DNA of 31,006 nucleotides from CAZRUM01 sp964603435 (GTDB taxonomy: Bacteria; Patescibacteriota; Patescibacteriia; Magasanikbacterales; UBA922), in assembly GCA_964603435.1 (NCBI GenBank), contig CAZRUM010000010.1, positions 1 through 31,006 of the forward strand. The letters run 5' to 3'. The first letter of the stretch is position 1. Every line of letters begins with the position of its first letter. The notes below the pieces were generated by a model that was not told where the DNA came from, did no database searches, and saw only the letters and a program-made list of their open reading frames with translations. Below, piece after piece: positions 1-7,354 of this stretch. The translations under genes and the position numbers were made by a program.

Positions 1-2
1 GT

Positions 3-1427
3 ACTGCCAAACAAAATAAACCAGAAGGAAAAGATAAAAAAACTTTCAAAGATGTAGCTGGTGCTAAAGAAGCCAAAGAAGAATTGCTAGAGATTGTAGA
101 TTTCTTAAAAAATCCAAAAAGATTTACTGACATGGGTGCAAAAATTCCTAAAGGAGTTTTACTCATGGGCTCTCCTGGTACTGGTAAGACTCTTATTGCA
201 AAAGCAGTAGCTGGAGAAGCTGAAGTGCCATTCTTTCATATCTCTGGTTCTGAGTTTGTAGAGATGTTTGTAGGTGTGGGTGCTTCTCGCGTGCGTGATT
301 TATTTAACAAAGCCAAAAAAGCAGCTCCAGCTATAATATTCATAGATGAGATTGACGCAGTTGGTCGCAAGCGTGGTGCTGGTCTTGGTGGAAGTCATGA
401 TGAACGTGAACAAACTTTAAATCAAATTTTAGTAGAGATGGATGGTTTTGATCCTCATCTCGGTGTTATCGTGGTAGCCGCTACCAACCGTCCAGATGTA
501 TTGGATCCAGCTCTTCTTCGACCAGGTCGTTTTGATCGCCGTGTGGTGATTGATTTACCTGATATAAAAGACAGAGAAGAAATTTTGGAAGTTCATGCTA
601 AAGGTAAACCACTGGCAAAAGATATAAAACTACGCAATATTGCAGAGCGTACTCCAGGATTTTCTGGAGCTGATCTTGCCAATCTTTTGAACGAGGCTGC
701 TATTCTTGCAGTGCGTCTTAACAAAAAACAAGTTGATACTGGAGAAGTTTTGGAAAGTATTGAAAAAGTATTGCTTGGTCCAGAAAAGAAATCTCGTGTT
801 ATGTCTGACAAAGAACGTGAGATGACAGCCTATCACGAAGCAGGTCATGCAGTAGTAGGACATTTCTTACCAAACTGTGACAAGGTTCGTAAGATTTCAA
901 TTATTGGTCGTGGTATGGCTGGTGGCTATACTCTATCAATGCCAGACAAAGATGTTCGCTACAAAACTCTAGCTCAGTTCAAAGACGAACTCGCTATGAT
1001 CCTCGGTGGCTATATGACAGAAAAAATAATTTATGGTGATGATCAATTATCAACTGGTCCATCTAGCGATCTTAAAAAAGCTACACAGATAGCAAAGTCT
1101 ATGGTGGTGCGTTATGGTATGAGTGATAAGCTCGGTCCACGTCAGTTTGCAGAAAATGAAGAAATGATTTTTCTAGCTCAAGAAATACATGATAAGAAAA
1201 ATTATTCAGAAAAAACAGCGGAAATTATTGACGCTGAAATTGATCGTATTTTAAGAGAAGCTAAAAAATTAGCGGGGCACATTATAGAAAAACACAGACA
1301 GCAAATGGATGAACTAGTAAAAGTCTTACTAGAAAAAGAAACCGTAGAGGAAAGTGTGTTTAATAAAGTTATGTCTTCTTACACTAAAGCTTCGGAGGAT
1401 AAAGAGGAAGAGAGATTGGAGAAATAA
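3..1427 (+). CDS. ftsH: ATP-dependent zinc metalloprotease FtsH, 3' part
   Basis: Membrane-anchored AAA+ protease that unfolds and degrades membrane and short-lived proteins. The frame is open from base 3, so the first complete codons belong to a gene that began upstream; 474 residues are visible and the N-terminal membrane segments lie outside. Seen in order: the entry to the AAA domain (TFKDVAGAKEAKEEL), Walker A GSPGTGKT (family usually GPPGTGKT), Walker B IIFIDEID, the second region of homology ending RPGRFDRR, then the zinc motif HEAGH encoded at 834-848 and a downstream SSDLKKAT segment that carries the third zinc ligand in this family. The end is basic and acidic, as usual. It is followed at once by a palindromic terminator. 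Identity is certain; only the start is missing. Confidence 0.97.
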   Translation, partial: TAKQNKPEGKDKKTFKDVAGAKEAKEELLEIVDFLKNPKRFTDMGAKIPKGVLLMGSPGTGKTLIAKAVAGEAEVPFFHISGSEFVEMFVGVGASRVRDLFNKAKKAAPAIIFIDEIDAVGRKRGAGLGGSHDEREQTLNQILVEMDGFDPHLGVIVVAATNRPDVLDPALLRPGRFDRRVVIDLPDIKDREEILEVHAKGKPLAKDIKLRNIAERTPGFSGADLANLLNEAAILAVRLNKKQVDTGEVLESIEKVLLGPEKKSRVMSDKEREMTAYHEAGHAVVGHFLPNCDKVRKISIIGRGMAGGYTLSMPDKDVRYKTLAQFKDELAMILGGYMTEKIIYGDDQLSTGPSSDLKKATQIAKSMVVRYGMSDKLGPRQFAENEEMIFLAQEIHDKKNYSEKTAEIIDAEIDRILREAKKLAGHIIEKHRQQMDELVKVLLEKETVEESVFNKVMSSYTKASEDKEEERLEK

Positions 1428-1452
1428 AATTTGAATAAAAAATAGATAAACT

Positions 1453-1488
1453 GTAGAGACGCGATTAATCGCGTCTCTACTTTTTTTT
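1453..1488 (+). terminator. Palindromic terminator of ftsH (GTAGAGACGC repeat family)
   Basis: A perfect 28-nt palindrome at 1453-1480 (half-site GTAGAGACGCGATT) is followed by eight T. It serves as an intrinsic terminator for ftsH. Its arm matches the hairpin at 16477-16503, so it also belongs to a dispersed palindromic repeat family. Confidence 0.85.
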
Positions 1489-1500
1489 AAAATAAATTTT

Positions 1501-1579
1501 AACAAACAAAAAACACCTGCACATATCTCCTTGCACTACTTCTAATTTTTTTAGAAACAATGCAAGTCGGTGCAGATGT
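1501..1579 (-). terminator. Long nested terminator of the 1779-2108 cassette
   Basis: Read on the minus strand, ACATCTGCAC (1579-1570) pairs with GTGCAGGTGT (1522-1513) with one mismatch, enclosing TTGCA/TGCAA and TTGTTTCTAA/TTAGAA arms. The stem is followed by TTTTTTGTTTG. Two smaller hairpins lie between it and the gene. The elaborate nested form differs from the short clean terminators of the resident genes. Confidence 0.7.
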
Positions 1580-1665
1580 TGATTGTTTGGCGCCGATTGC
1601 CTCTCTAGGATAGAGAGAGGAATGTTTTTGACTTCAGTCACTCTCTGCCGCAAGAGTGGCCTTCG

Positions 1666-1782
1666 TCAGTCGCCGCTGACTCCGTCGCCATTTTCTTCAT
1701 CGTTGTCTACCACTACGATGTCGGTGATGGCTGCTTCGTTGTCTTTGACGACTTCATGTGTTGTGGTCGGCGTCGTGTCTAA
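1666..1782 (-). pseudogene. Out-of-frame acidic C-terminal tail of the 1779-2108 gene
   Basis: Directly after the stop of the 109-aa gene, the -1 frame reads 38 codons (LDTTPTTTHEVVKDNEAA..., ending NDEENGDGVSGD, stop at 1666-1668). It has the same GC-rich codon choice as the gene. It has no ATG, and only one internal GTG that would give about 15 residues. The overlap between the two frames is only the bases TGATTAG, with no slippery heptamer. I infer an ancestral C-terminal tail separated by an indel or a base error, not a separate gene. Confidence 0.45.
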
Positions 1783-2108
1783 TCAGCCTCCGTGGCGCCG
1801 TCGCCCAGTTCGGTGGGGGACACAATGATTCTTTTACCCGCCGGAATCACTCCGTCGGGGAAGAAGATCGGCTCGAGGCTGCGACTAGCCTGCACCTGGT
1901 AGGCTACGATTCCCCCCGCCACCTCGATGAAGGTTCTGCCACAAATGGCTCCCACAGCGATGTTGTGGTTGGCTTGGTGAAGCCATTGGGCAACCCAGTC
2001 CATGTCCACGGAGCAGAGCCTGTGTTTTTCGAGACGCTCCTCCAGCTCATCGTACGGAACATCTTGGTCGAGCTGTTTTGCGTAAATGATTCCATCATCG
2101 AACAGCAT
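1779..2108 (-). CDS. Hypothetical protein in a GC-rich cassette (109 aa)
   Basis: I do not recognise this protein. It is soluble, acidic, 109 residues, with no membrane segment or signal peptide. It starts MLFDDGIIYAKQLDQDVPYD, has a helical middle (VDMDWVAQWLHQANHN) and a beta-rich second half ending in ELGDGATEAD. The ATG at 2108 follows the strong Shine-Dalgarno AGGAGG (2120-2115) by 6 nt; that site lies in a small TGCCT/AGGCA hairpin. Its own promoter is at 2145-2173 and a long terminator lies at 1501-1579, so it is a self-contained unit opposite in direction to both neighbours. Its G/C-rich third positions contrast with flanking genes, which suggests transfer. The C-terminus may be truncated, because an acidic tail continues in another frame. 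The plus-strand open frames across it are shadows. Confidence 0.75.
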   Translation of the reverse strand: MLFDDGIIYAKQLDQDVPYDELEERLEKHRLCSVDMDWVAQWLHQANHNIAVGAICGRTFIEVAGGIVAYQVQASRSLEPIFFPDGVIPAGKRIIVSPTELGDGATEAD

Positions 2109-2144
2109 GCTGTGCCTCCTCAGGCAGTGGTTAACAATGCAATA

Positions 2145-2173
2145 TTTTTACCATATACACAAATATTTGTCAA
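2145..2173 (-). promoter_or_regulatory. Promoter of the 1779-2108 cassette
   Basis: TTGACA (2173-2168), 17-nt spacer, TAAAAA (2150-2145), preceded by TATGG. Expected start near 2138, giving a leader of about 30 nt that holds the AGGAGG ribosome binding site. Confidence 0.65.
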
Positions 2174-2201
2174 GCTTTTAGATAGTTTTCTTAGATTGTG
2201 G

Positions 2202-2207
2202 TATAAT
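2202..2207 (+). promoter_or_regulatory. Extended -10 promoter for the 2272 membrane gene
   Basis: TGGTATAAT gives a TGn-extended -10 with perfect TATAAT; no convincing -35 at 17-18 nt. It is divergent from the cassette promoter at 2145-2173. Confidence 0.5.
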
Positions 2208-2271
2208 ATTAACAAATAATAAATATCAAAATCTAAATTATAAATTAGGTTTAGATTTAATATATAAATAT

Positions 2272-3261
2272 ATGAAAACTCCACTCTATCGTCAGGCTTT
2301 GGCCCACAGCTGGCAGTTAGCAAAGAATCACAAACTCCTTTGGGTTTATGGTTTGTTTGCAACTTTTTTAGGGCAAATGGGATTGCTTGAGCTCATTGGA
2401 AAAGTTGGGGTATCTTCTAGTGATTATGCTCTTCATCCAAAATGGTTGGCTTTTCCAAAATTTTGCCAATATGTTGCATCAGGTTTTAAAGCAGAATATA
2501 TTCCAGTAGAGGGTTGGATTTGGATGGTTTGGCTTGGTGTTATTTTGCTGGGTTTACTGGCTGCTTTTGTCTTTATGTCAGTTTTGTCACAGGGTGCTTT
2601 GATTCATGCTTCGGCCAAATCAGTCAAAAGTAAAAAATTACCAGATGTGGGTGTGGCTTGGCATGTAGGTGTAAGTCATTTTTGGCGTTTGTTTACTTTG
2701 AACTTGGTTAAAAAATTAATAATGGTAATTTTGTCCGTACTAGTAGGTTTTGCTACTCTAAATTTTGTTGTCCAAGAGAGTGGTTGGAATCTATTTGTAT
2801 TTTTATTAGCATTTTTGGCAGTCGTGTTGGTTGGTATGGTTATTTCATTTTTAGTAATTTATGCAGCTGGTTATGTGGTAGTAGAAGAATATCCTTTGGG
2901 TAAAGCTGTTGCTTCTGCTTGGAAATTATTTATAGATCACTGGTTAGTTTCAATTGAGGTTGGTCTTGTAATTTTATTTATGAATGTGGTTTTGGGTTTG
3001 GTGGTCCTGTTTGCTTTTATGGTTATTTTCTTCCCAACTTTATTGGCTTGGTTGGTTGCTAGTCTTACTTTTTCATATTGGCTATATTTTATTGGTCTAA
3101 CTTTGGGAGTAGTCGGGTTTACTCTGTTTATAATTTTAGTAGGGTCTTTATTTACGGTTTATACTACTTCTGTTTGGACTTATTTGTTTATGAAAATGCA
3201 CAAACACGGTATTCATAGCCGTATAATGCATTGGTCAGGACATATATCTAAAAAGCACTAA
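2272..3261 (+). CDS. Polytopic membrane protein of unknown function (329 aa)
   Basis: About six or seven hydrophobic segments are visible: residues near 20-40, 82-108, 145-165, 172-200, 225-255 and 262-300 (approximate, read by eye). A charged start (MKTPLYRQALAHSWQLAKNH) and a basic His-rich C-terminus (HKHGIHSRIMHWSGH) lie outside the membrane core. The pattern of an N-terminal amphipathic helix, paired helices and a VVVEEYPLGKAVASAWKLF loop resembles the uncharacterised GPDPase-membrane/DUF-type proteins common in this group, and the protein at 22474-23283 has the same look. No enzyme motif is seen. The ATG follows an AT-rich leader without a Shine-Dalgarno. The function is unknown. Confidence 0.85.
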   Translation: MKTPLYRQALAHSWQLAKNHKLLWVYGLFATFLGQMGLLELIGKVGVSSSDYALHPKWLAFPKFCQYVASGFKAEYIPVEGWIWMVWLGVILLGLLAAFVFMSVLSQGALIHASAKSVKSKKLPDVGVAWHVGVSHFWRLFTLNLVKKLIMVILSVLVGFATLNFVVQESGWNLFVFLLAFLAVVLVGMVISFLVIYAAGYVVVEEYPLGKAVASAWKLFIDHWLVSIEVGLVILFMNVVLGLVVLFAFMVIFFPTLLAWLVASLTFSYWLYFIGLTLGVVGFTLFIILVGSLFTVYTTSVWTYLFMKMHKHGIHSRIMHWSGHISKKH

Positions 3262-3273
3262 TATTATATTTAA

Positions 3274-3384
3274 TACATTCTAATTACGAAACCCACTTCG
3301 TGGTACGAATTTACGAATTACGAAATTGTGCAAGCTGAGTTTTTCGGAATTCGAAAATTCGTATAGATTCGCAATTAGAATGTA
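3274..3384. repeat. Palindromic repeat with 12-nt terminal inverted repeats, copy 1
   Basis: The ends TACATTCTAATT (3274-3285) and AATTAGAATGTA (3373-3384) are perfect inverted repeats. The interior is rich in ACGAATT/AATTCG motifs and carries the short hairpin CCACTTCGTGG. It has no ORF. It is related, in inverted orientation, to 5165-5248 on the other side of pilB. Confidence 0.8.
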
Positions 3385-3410
3385 AATTTATAAACTTTTA
3401 ACTACTACGT

Positions 3411-5153
3411 ATGGTAGCTTTTCAAACAATTGATGATCTAATTGATAAAGATCAAGATGTAAATCCTGAGGACTTGAAAAAAGCTCCTGGGCTTAAGGTT
3501 GCTACCAAAGAAATAAATGAAGCTTTTGTTAAAAAAATGAAAGATGTGGGTATAAAAGAAAAAGAACACGAAGCTATGCGTTTGTCAGCCAAGCTAAGTA
3601 TTCCTCATATTGATCTAGAAAAGTTTCCAGTTAGTCATGAGTCTTTGCGTCAGGTTTCAAAAGAAATGGTAAAAGAATTGGGTGCTGTTTGTTTTTATGC
3701 TACTCAAGATGAAGTTAGGGTTGGGGCGCTTGATCCGAGCCGTGAAGAAGTTCAAGAATTATTGCATGCTATAGAAGAACGTAATCATGCTCATGGTGCT
3801 CTTTATGTTATCTCAAAGCACAGTTTGGATAATGTATTGAAATTATATGCGAATTTACCAGAAATTGAACCAATTACTAAAGATATAGAGGTAAAAGTGG
3901 AAGATATAGAGGCAGTGCAAGCTAGTGTCAGTGATTTTAGTTCTCTTCAAGAAAGTCTGGATAGAAAGACGGCTAGTGATTTACTAGTTTTACTTTTGGG
4001 AGCGTCTCTAAAATTGAATGCTTCTGATTTACATATTGAAGCTGAAGAGGAAGGTGTTGCTGTTCGTTTGCGTTTGGATGGTGTTTTGCATGATGTTGCA
4101 ACTTTGGATAAACAAGAATATTTAAAATTAGTCAGTCGTATAAAATTAGTCTCATCTTTAAAAATTAATGTAAAAGATAAACCACAAGACGGGCGTTTTA
4201 CTATCAAACCACCAGAAGGTGAAGTAGATGTCCGTGTTTCTACTATGCCAACTGTTTATGGTGAAAGTGTGGTAATGCGTTTGCTCAGACAAACAATGGA
4301 AGGTTTAAATTTAGATTCATTAGGTTTGCGTGATAGAGCCTATGTTACCCTAAAAAAAGAAATAGAACGCCCCAATGGCCTCATCATTACGACTGGCCCG
4401 ACTGGTTCTGGTAAAACTACTACGATGTATGCCATCATGAATATTTTGAATAAAGAAAATGTAAAAATTATTACTTTGGAAGATCCTGTAGAATATAAAA
4501 TGAAAGGTATCAATCAAAGCCAAGTTGATATTTCCAAAGATTATACTTTTGCTAAGGGTCTAAAATCTATTTTACGTCAGGATCCAGATATCGCTATGGT
4601 GGGAGAAATTCGTGAATTAGAAACAGCCGAAATTGCTATCCAAGCATCTCTGACAGGTCATTTAATTTTATCTACAATTCATACCAATGACGCTGCAGGG
4701 GCAGTACCGAGATTTTTATCTATGGGGGTGAAGCCATTTTTGTTAGCTCCAGCACTCAATTGTGTTATTGGTCAGCGCCTAGTAAGAAAAATATGTGATA
4801 AATGTGTAGTAGAAGAAGAGGTAGATTCTCATATGTTGGAAAGAGTCGGGGAGATTATAGCTGAAATGCCTGAAGACAAGAAAAAAGAATTTGAAAAGAA
4901 AGAATTAAAATTTTACAAAGGTAAAGGTTGTGAAGAGTGTGGTGGAATTGGTTATAAAGGCAGGGTTGGTATTTACGAAGTCTTCTCCGTTACTCCAGAA
5001 ATAAAGGAAATGATAATTAACGGTCATGTGTCAGAATATGATATCAAAAAAGCAGCTATTGCTCAGGGTATGGTAACAATGGCTCAAGATGGTATAATAA
5101 AAGCACTAGAAAAATTAACCTCTTTAGAAGAGGTATTTAGAGTATCAGAATAG
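3411..5153 (+). CDS. pilB: Type IV pilus extension ATPase PilB (GspE/PulE family)
   Basis: Cytoplasmic hexameric motor that powers type IV pilus or competence-pseudopilus assembly. The 580 residues have an N-terminal MshEN-like region (about 1-150), then the N2 domain (SDLHIEAEEEGVAVRLRLDGVL) and the ATPase core. Seen: Walker A GPTGSGKTTT, Asp box ITLEDPVEY, Walker B-like LRQDPDIAMVGEIRE, His box HLILSTIHTNDA, and a four-Cys zinc knuckle (CDKC and CEEC) in the C-terminal part. The length matches the family (about 560-580). No pilT, pilC or pilin gene is adjacent. The gene sits between two related palindromic repeats. The start ATG at 3411 has no Shine-Dalgarno, as for other resident genes. 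A GspE role cannot be excluded, but PilB is the usual one here. Confidence 0.95.
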   Translation: MVAFQTIDDLIDKDQDVNPEDLKKAPGLKVATKEINEAFVKKMKDVGIKEKEHEAMRLSAKLSIPHIDLEKFPVSHESLRQVSKEMVKELGAVCFYATQDEVRVGALDPSREEVQELLHAIEERNHAHGALYVISKHSLDNVLKLYANLPEIEPITKDIEVKVEDIEAVQASVSDFSSLQESLDRKTASDLLVLLLGASLKLNASDLHIEAEEEGVAVRLRLDGVLHDVATLDKQEYLKLVSRIKLVSSLKINVKDKPQDGRFTIKPPEGEVDVRVSTMPTVYGESVVMRLLRQTMEGLNLDSLGLRDRAYVTLKKEIERPNGLIITTGPTGSGKTTTMYAIMNILNKENVKIITLEDPVEYKMKGINQSQVDISKDYTFAKGLKSILRQDPDIAMVGEIRELETAEIAIQASLTGHLILSTIHTNDAAGAVPRFLSMGVKPFLLAPALNCVIGQRLVRKICDKCVVEEEVDSHMLERVGEIIAEMPEDKKKEFEKKELKFYKGKGCEECGGIGYKGRVGIYEVFSVTPEIKEMIINGHVSEYDIKKAAIAQGMVTMAQDGIIKALEKLTSLEEVFRVSE

Positions 5154-5164
5154 CCTCCTTCGGG

Positions 5165-5248
5165 CTCGTAATATTCGAATTACGAATCTGTACGAATTTT
5201 CGAAATTCGAAAATTCGAACCACGAAGTGGATTTCGTAATTAGAATGT
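5165..5248. repeat. Palindromic repeat, copy 2 (inverted relative to copy 1)
   Basis: The reverse complement begins ACATTCTAATTACGAAAT and continues CCACTTCGTGG, matching copy 1 at 3274-3384 with few changes. The far end has diverged. It starts 12 nt after the pilB stop and can fold into a long AT-rich hairpin, so it may also act as a weak terminator or mRNA stabiliser. Confidence 0.75.
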
Positions 5249-5293
5249 TATTTTCTCTACCTTATTTCTTAAAAAAAATTAATAATCCAATAT

Positions 5294-6427
5294 ATGACTC
5301 CAAGACGAAAAGAAACAAATTTTGTAGATAACCAACCTGTTAGGTTTTATAAAATAATTGCCCTTACTTTTCTTGTTTTGACAGTGGTATTGTTTGCTGT
5401 GATTGTTTTTATGTCTTCAAAGCAAGCTACTATTACGGTGATTACAAAATCAGAAATAGCCGAGGCTACCAAGTTTGTTAGTGTTGGAGAAGATGAAAAA
5501 AATAAGGGAGTGGTAATTAGTCAGGATATGGAACTAAGTAAAAAATATAATCCAACTGGCACCAGAGAAGAATTGGATGTGGCCACTGGCTTTGTGACTT
5601 TGCACAATGAGACTGAATATAATCAACCATTGGTAGCAACTACTAGGTTGCTTACTCCAGATGGAATTTTATTTCGCCTAAGAGATAGAGTTTCAGTACC
5701 AGCAGGAGGAACTATCGGTGTGGCAGTTTATGCCGATGAAGAAGGTAAAGGTGGAAATATTGGTCCAGTAAAAAAATTTATTATTCCGGGGTTGAGACAA
5801 GAAACACAGGCATTGATCTACGCTTCTAGTGATAGTGTGATGACTGGTGGAGTAAAAGTTTTGGGAGTTCTTAGTACTGATGATCTAAAAAAAGCTGAAA
5901 TAGATATGCTAGCGACTTTGGAGAAAAAAGCCAGAACAGAATTAGAACAATTGAATCCAGATATGAAAATGGTTTACTCACTGGTTGAGAGTAGTATAGC
6001 GACTGAGGCCAGAGTTGGCGAAGAGGTGGCTGGTTTTGAGCTAACAGGCAAAGCAGTCGTAGTAGGAGTTTTTTATAATGACGAAGATTTACGTGGTGAT
6101 GCCCAAGAATTATTAAATAAAAGAAAAGTGACCGAAGCCGAAGATGTGGAGGAAGGTTGTGATTATTCTGTCTCTCTTGATAATTATAATTTAGAAGAAG
6201 GTAGTGCAGTTTTGAAGTTGTTTGTCTCAGGTGAGGTAAGACTCAATCCAGAAAGTGATCAAGTAGACAAAATGATTTTTTATGGAAAAACCAAAGATGA
6301 GATTAGACGTTATTTGTTATCTTTAGATCATGTCCATGGAGTAGAAATAAAATTTAAACCAGCCTGGATGCATACCGTTCCTCATGTGGCAGAGCATGTA
6401 CAGGTGATTGTTAAAGATGTAGAATAA
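5294..6427 (+). CDS. Membrane-anchored protein with a baseplate-J-like domain (377 aa)
   Basis: One N-terminal membrane segment (residues about 19-41, IIALTFLVLTVVLFAVIVFM) follows a basic cytoplasmic tail, so the rest should face outward. The middle (DGILFRLRDRVSVPAGGTIG then VAVYADEEGKGGNIGPVKKF) has the signature of baseplate J/gp47-type beta domains: a value at threshold, VPAGG, then the GxxGNIG turn. The C-terminal part has two alpha/beta segments ending in a YLLSLDHVHGVEIKFKP motif. Proteins like this are common and uncharacterised in Patescibacteria; a role in cell-surface or pilus-type structures is inference from the domain and the neighbouring pilB. A strong terminator follows at 6447-6477. 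Confidence 0.7.
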   Translation: MTPRRKETNFVDNQPVRFYKIIALTFLVLTVVLFAVIVFMSSKQATITVITKSEIAEATKFVSVGEDEKNKGVVISQDMELSKKYNPTGTREELDVATGFVTLHNETEYNQPLVATTRLLTPDGILFRLRDRVSVPAGGTIGVAVYADEEGKGGNIGPVKKFIIPGLRQETQALIYASSDSVMTGGVKVLGVLSTDDLKKAEIDMLATLEKKARTELEQLNPDMKMVYSLVESSIATEARVGEEVAGFELTGKAVVVGVFYNDEDLRGDAQELLNKRKVTEAEDVEEGCDYSVSLDNYNLEEGSAVLKLFVSGEVRLNPESDQVDKMIFYGKTKDEIRRYLLSLDHVHGVEIKFKPAWMHTVPHVAEHVQVIVKDVE

Positions 6428-6446
6428 AAATTAAATTTTCAAAATA

Positions 6447-6477
6447 AAAATCACCCGACATAATGTCGGGTGATTTT
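6447..6477. terminator. Bidirectional terminator between 6427 and the second cassette
   Basis: AAAATCACCCGACA and its reverse complement flank a TAA loop, with T/A tracts on both sides, so it serves the plus gene ending at 6427 and the minus gene ending at 6524. Confidence 0.9.
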
Positions 6478-6523
6478 ATAATCCACTCTTCGCTCCGTTA
6501 TCACTCATTACAATTTTGGTGGA

Positions 6524-6994
6524 TTATAATGAATGGGGAATGGGAGCGAACGTGGGGAGTTGTTCGCTAGTAGGTGAGGTTGTGTTCGTTCCAGGTGNNN
6601 NNNNNNNNNNNNNNNNNNNNNNNNNNNNNNNNNNNNNNNNNNNNNNNNNNNNNNNNNNNNNNNNNNNNNNNNNNNNNNNNNNNNNNNNNNNNNNNNNAGG
6701 TGAACAGGCCCCAAAGAAGAGTACGCCGACGATCTCCTGGTCAGCGAGAGCTAGACCGAGGAGCTGGTCGTTGTCTTGGTTTCCATCCCAGCACACTTCG
6801 TGAGGGATGAAGCCTTCCGCGTCCTCGTCGCAGATCTTGCTGACGAGGGCGAGGCGGAGCTGGCGCTCCTGCTCGTCCACGTTGTCGTCGGTGAGTGGAG
6901 AGGACATGATGCCCATCTCGCTCATCGTGTCGACCGCGTTGGGCTGATCCTCTTCTTTGCTGAGGCGGGGTATGAGGATGACCGCAATGGCCAT
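6524..6994 (-). CDS. Hypothetical anchored protein in a GC-rich cassette, interrupted by an assembly gap
   Basis: I do not recognise it. The frame is split by 100 N, so length and even frame continuity are uncertain. Before the gap it reads IPRLSKEEDQPNAVDTMSEM, an acidic helical stretch, then DQEIVGVLFFGACS. After the gap comes a Pro/Thr/Ser-rich tail (PGTNTTSPTSEQLPTFAPIP) and TAA. The ATG at 6994 is the first canonical start except the TTG just before it. However, the same frame is open for 46 more codons upstream to 7135 and encodes basic residues followed by PTTLIALFLMAIAVILIP, a convincing membrane segment that the ATG would cut in half. No ATG, GTG or TTG exists in that extension. The promoter is at 7130-7158. 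GC-rich codon use sets it apart from its neighbours. Confidence 0.5.
   Translation of the reverse strand: MAIAVILIPRLSKEEDQPNAVDTMSEMGIMSSPLTDDNVDEQERQLRLALVSKICDEDAEGFIPHEVCWDGNQDNDQLLGLALADQEIVGVLFFGACSPXXXXXXXXXXXXXXXXXXXXXXXXXXXXXXXXXXPGTNTTSPTSEQLPTFAPIPHSL
6598..6697. other. Assembly gap (100 N)
   Basis: Exactly 100 N, which is the conventional placeholder, so the true length is unknown. The bases AGGTG occur on both edges, a hint that a short repeat stopped the assembly. Confidence 0.98.
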
Positions 6995-7129
6995 CAAGAA
7001 GAGGGCGATGAGAGTTGTCGGCTTGTAGAGAAAGTCCTTAGGACTTCCTTTCCTTGTGCGGTTTATGACCGCGTCGATTGTGAAGAACAGGCGTTCCGAA
7101 ACCCAATTTGGGTATTTAGCGAACGAGAA

Positions 7130-7158
7130 AGTATATCATAAAGACAGGTCTTTGTCAA
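7130..7158 (-). promoter_or_regulatory. Promoter of the 6524-6994 cassette
   Basis: TTGACA (7158-7153), 17-nt spacer, TATACT (7135-7130). Expected start near 7123, leaving a leader of roughly 125 nt to the annotated ATG. A Shine-Dalgarno-like AAGGAAAGGAAG lies far upstream of that ATG. Confidence 0.75.
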
Positions 7159-7222
7159 GGTCTTTATCCACTCTTTCTGTTAGTTTTTAGCTAAAATAAG
7201 GTAAAAAAGTGATATTTAGTTG

Positions 7223-7315
7223 ACCCCGCACAATGTTCACTCCGGCTCGTTTTACCCTGTCATGCGACAGGGTAAACTTCACCGAGAGGAACATTTGCGG
7301 GGCAAGCTTTTTATA
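7223..7315 (+). other. Nested three-part hairpin between divergent promoters
   Basis: CCCCGCA (7224-7230) plus AATGTTC pair with GAACATT and TGCGGGG (7296-7302). Inside, TTTACCCTGTC (7251-7261) pairs perfectly with GACAGGGTAAA (7266-7276). On the plus strand the outer stem is followed by CAAGCTTTTT, like a terminator. No gene precedes it in that direction, so it could be the body of a small RNA or a relic of a cassette end. A promoter for it is not clear. Confidence 0.5.
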
Positions 7316-7319
7316 GATA

Positions 7320-7348
7320 TTGACAATGGTTTTGATTAGTTATATTAT
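7320..7348 (+). promoter_or_regulatory. Promoter of thrS
   Basis: TTGACA (7320-7325), 17-nt spacer, TATTAT (7343-7348). Expected start near 7355, immediately before the T-box leader. Confidence 0.85.
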
Positions 7349-7354
7349 ATATGC

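Noticed and set aside
1666..1790. Programmed -1 frameshift in the 109-aa cassette gene.
   Set aside because: The two frames overlap only at TGATTAG, there is no slippery heptamer, and the P-site tRNA could not re-pair.
1583..2219. Long plus-strand open frames across the first cassette.
   Set aside because: They run antisense to the gene with the AGGAGG site, promoter and terminator, and they arise from its GC-rich codons.
6776..7141. Plus-strand open frame opposite the second cassette gene.
   Set aside because: It runs across the cassette promoter and is a mirror of the minus-strand codon bias; no ribosome binding site.
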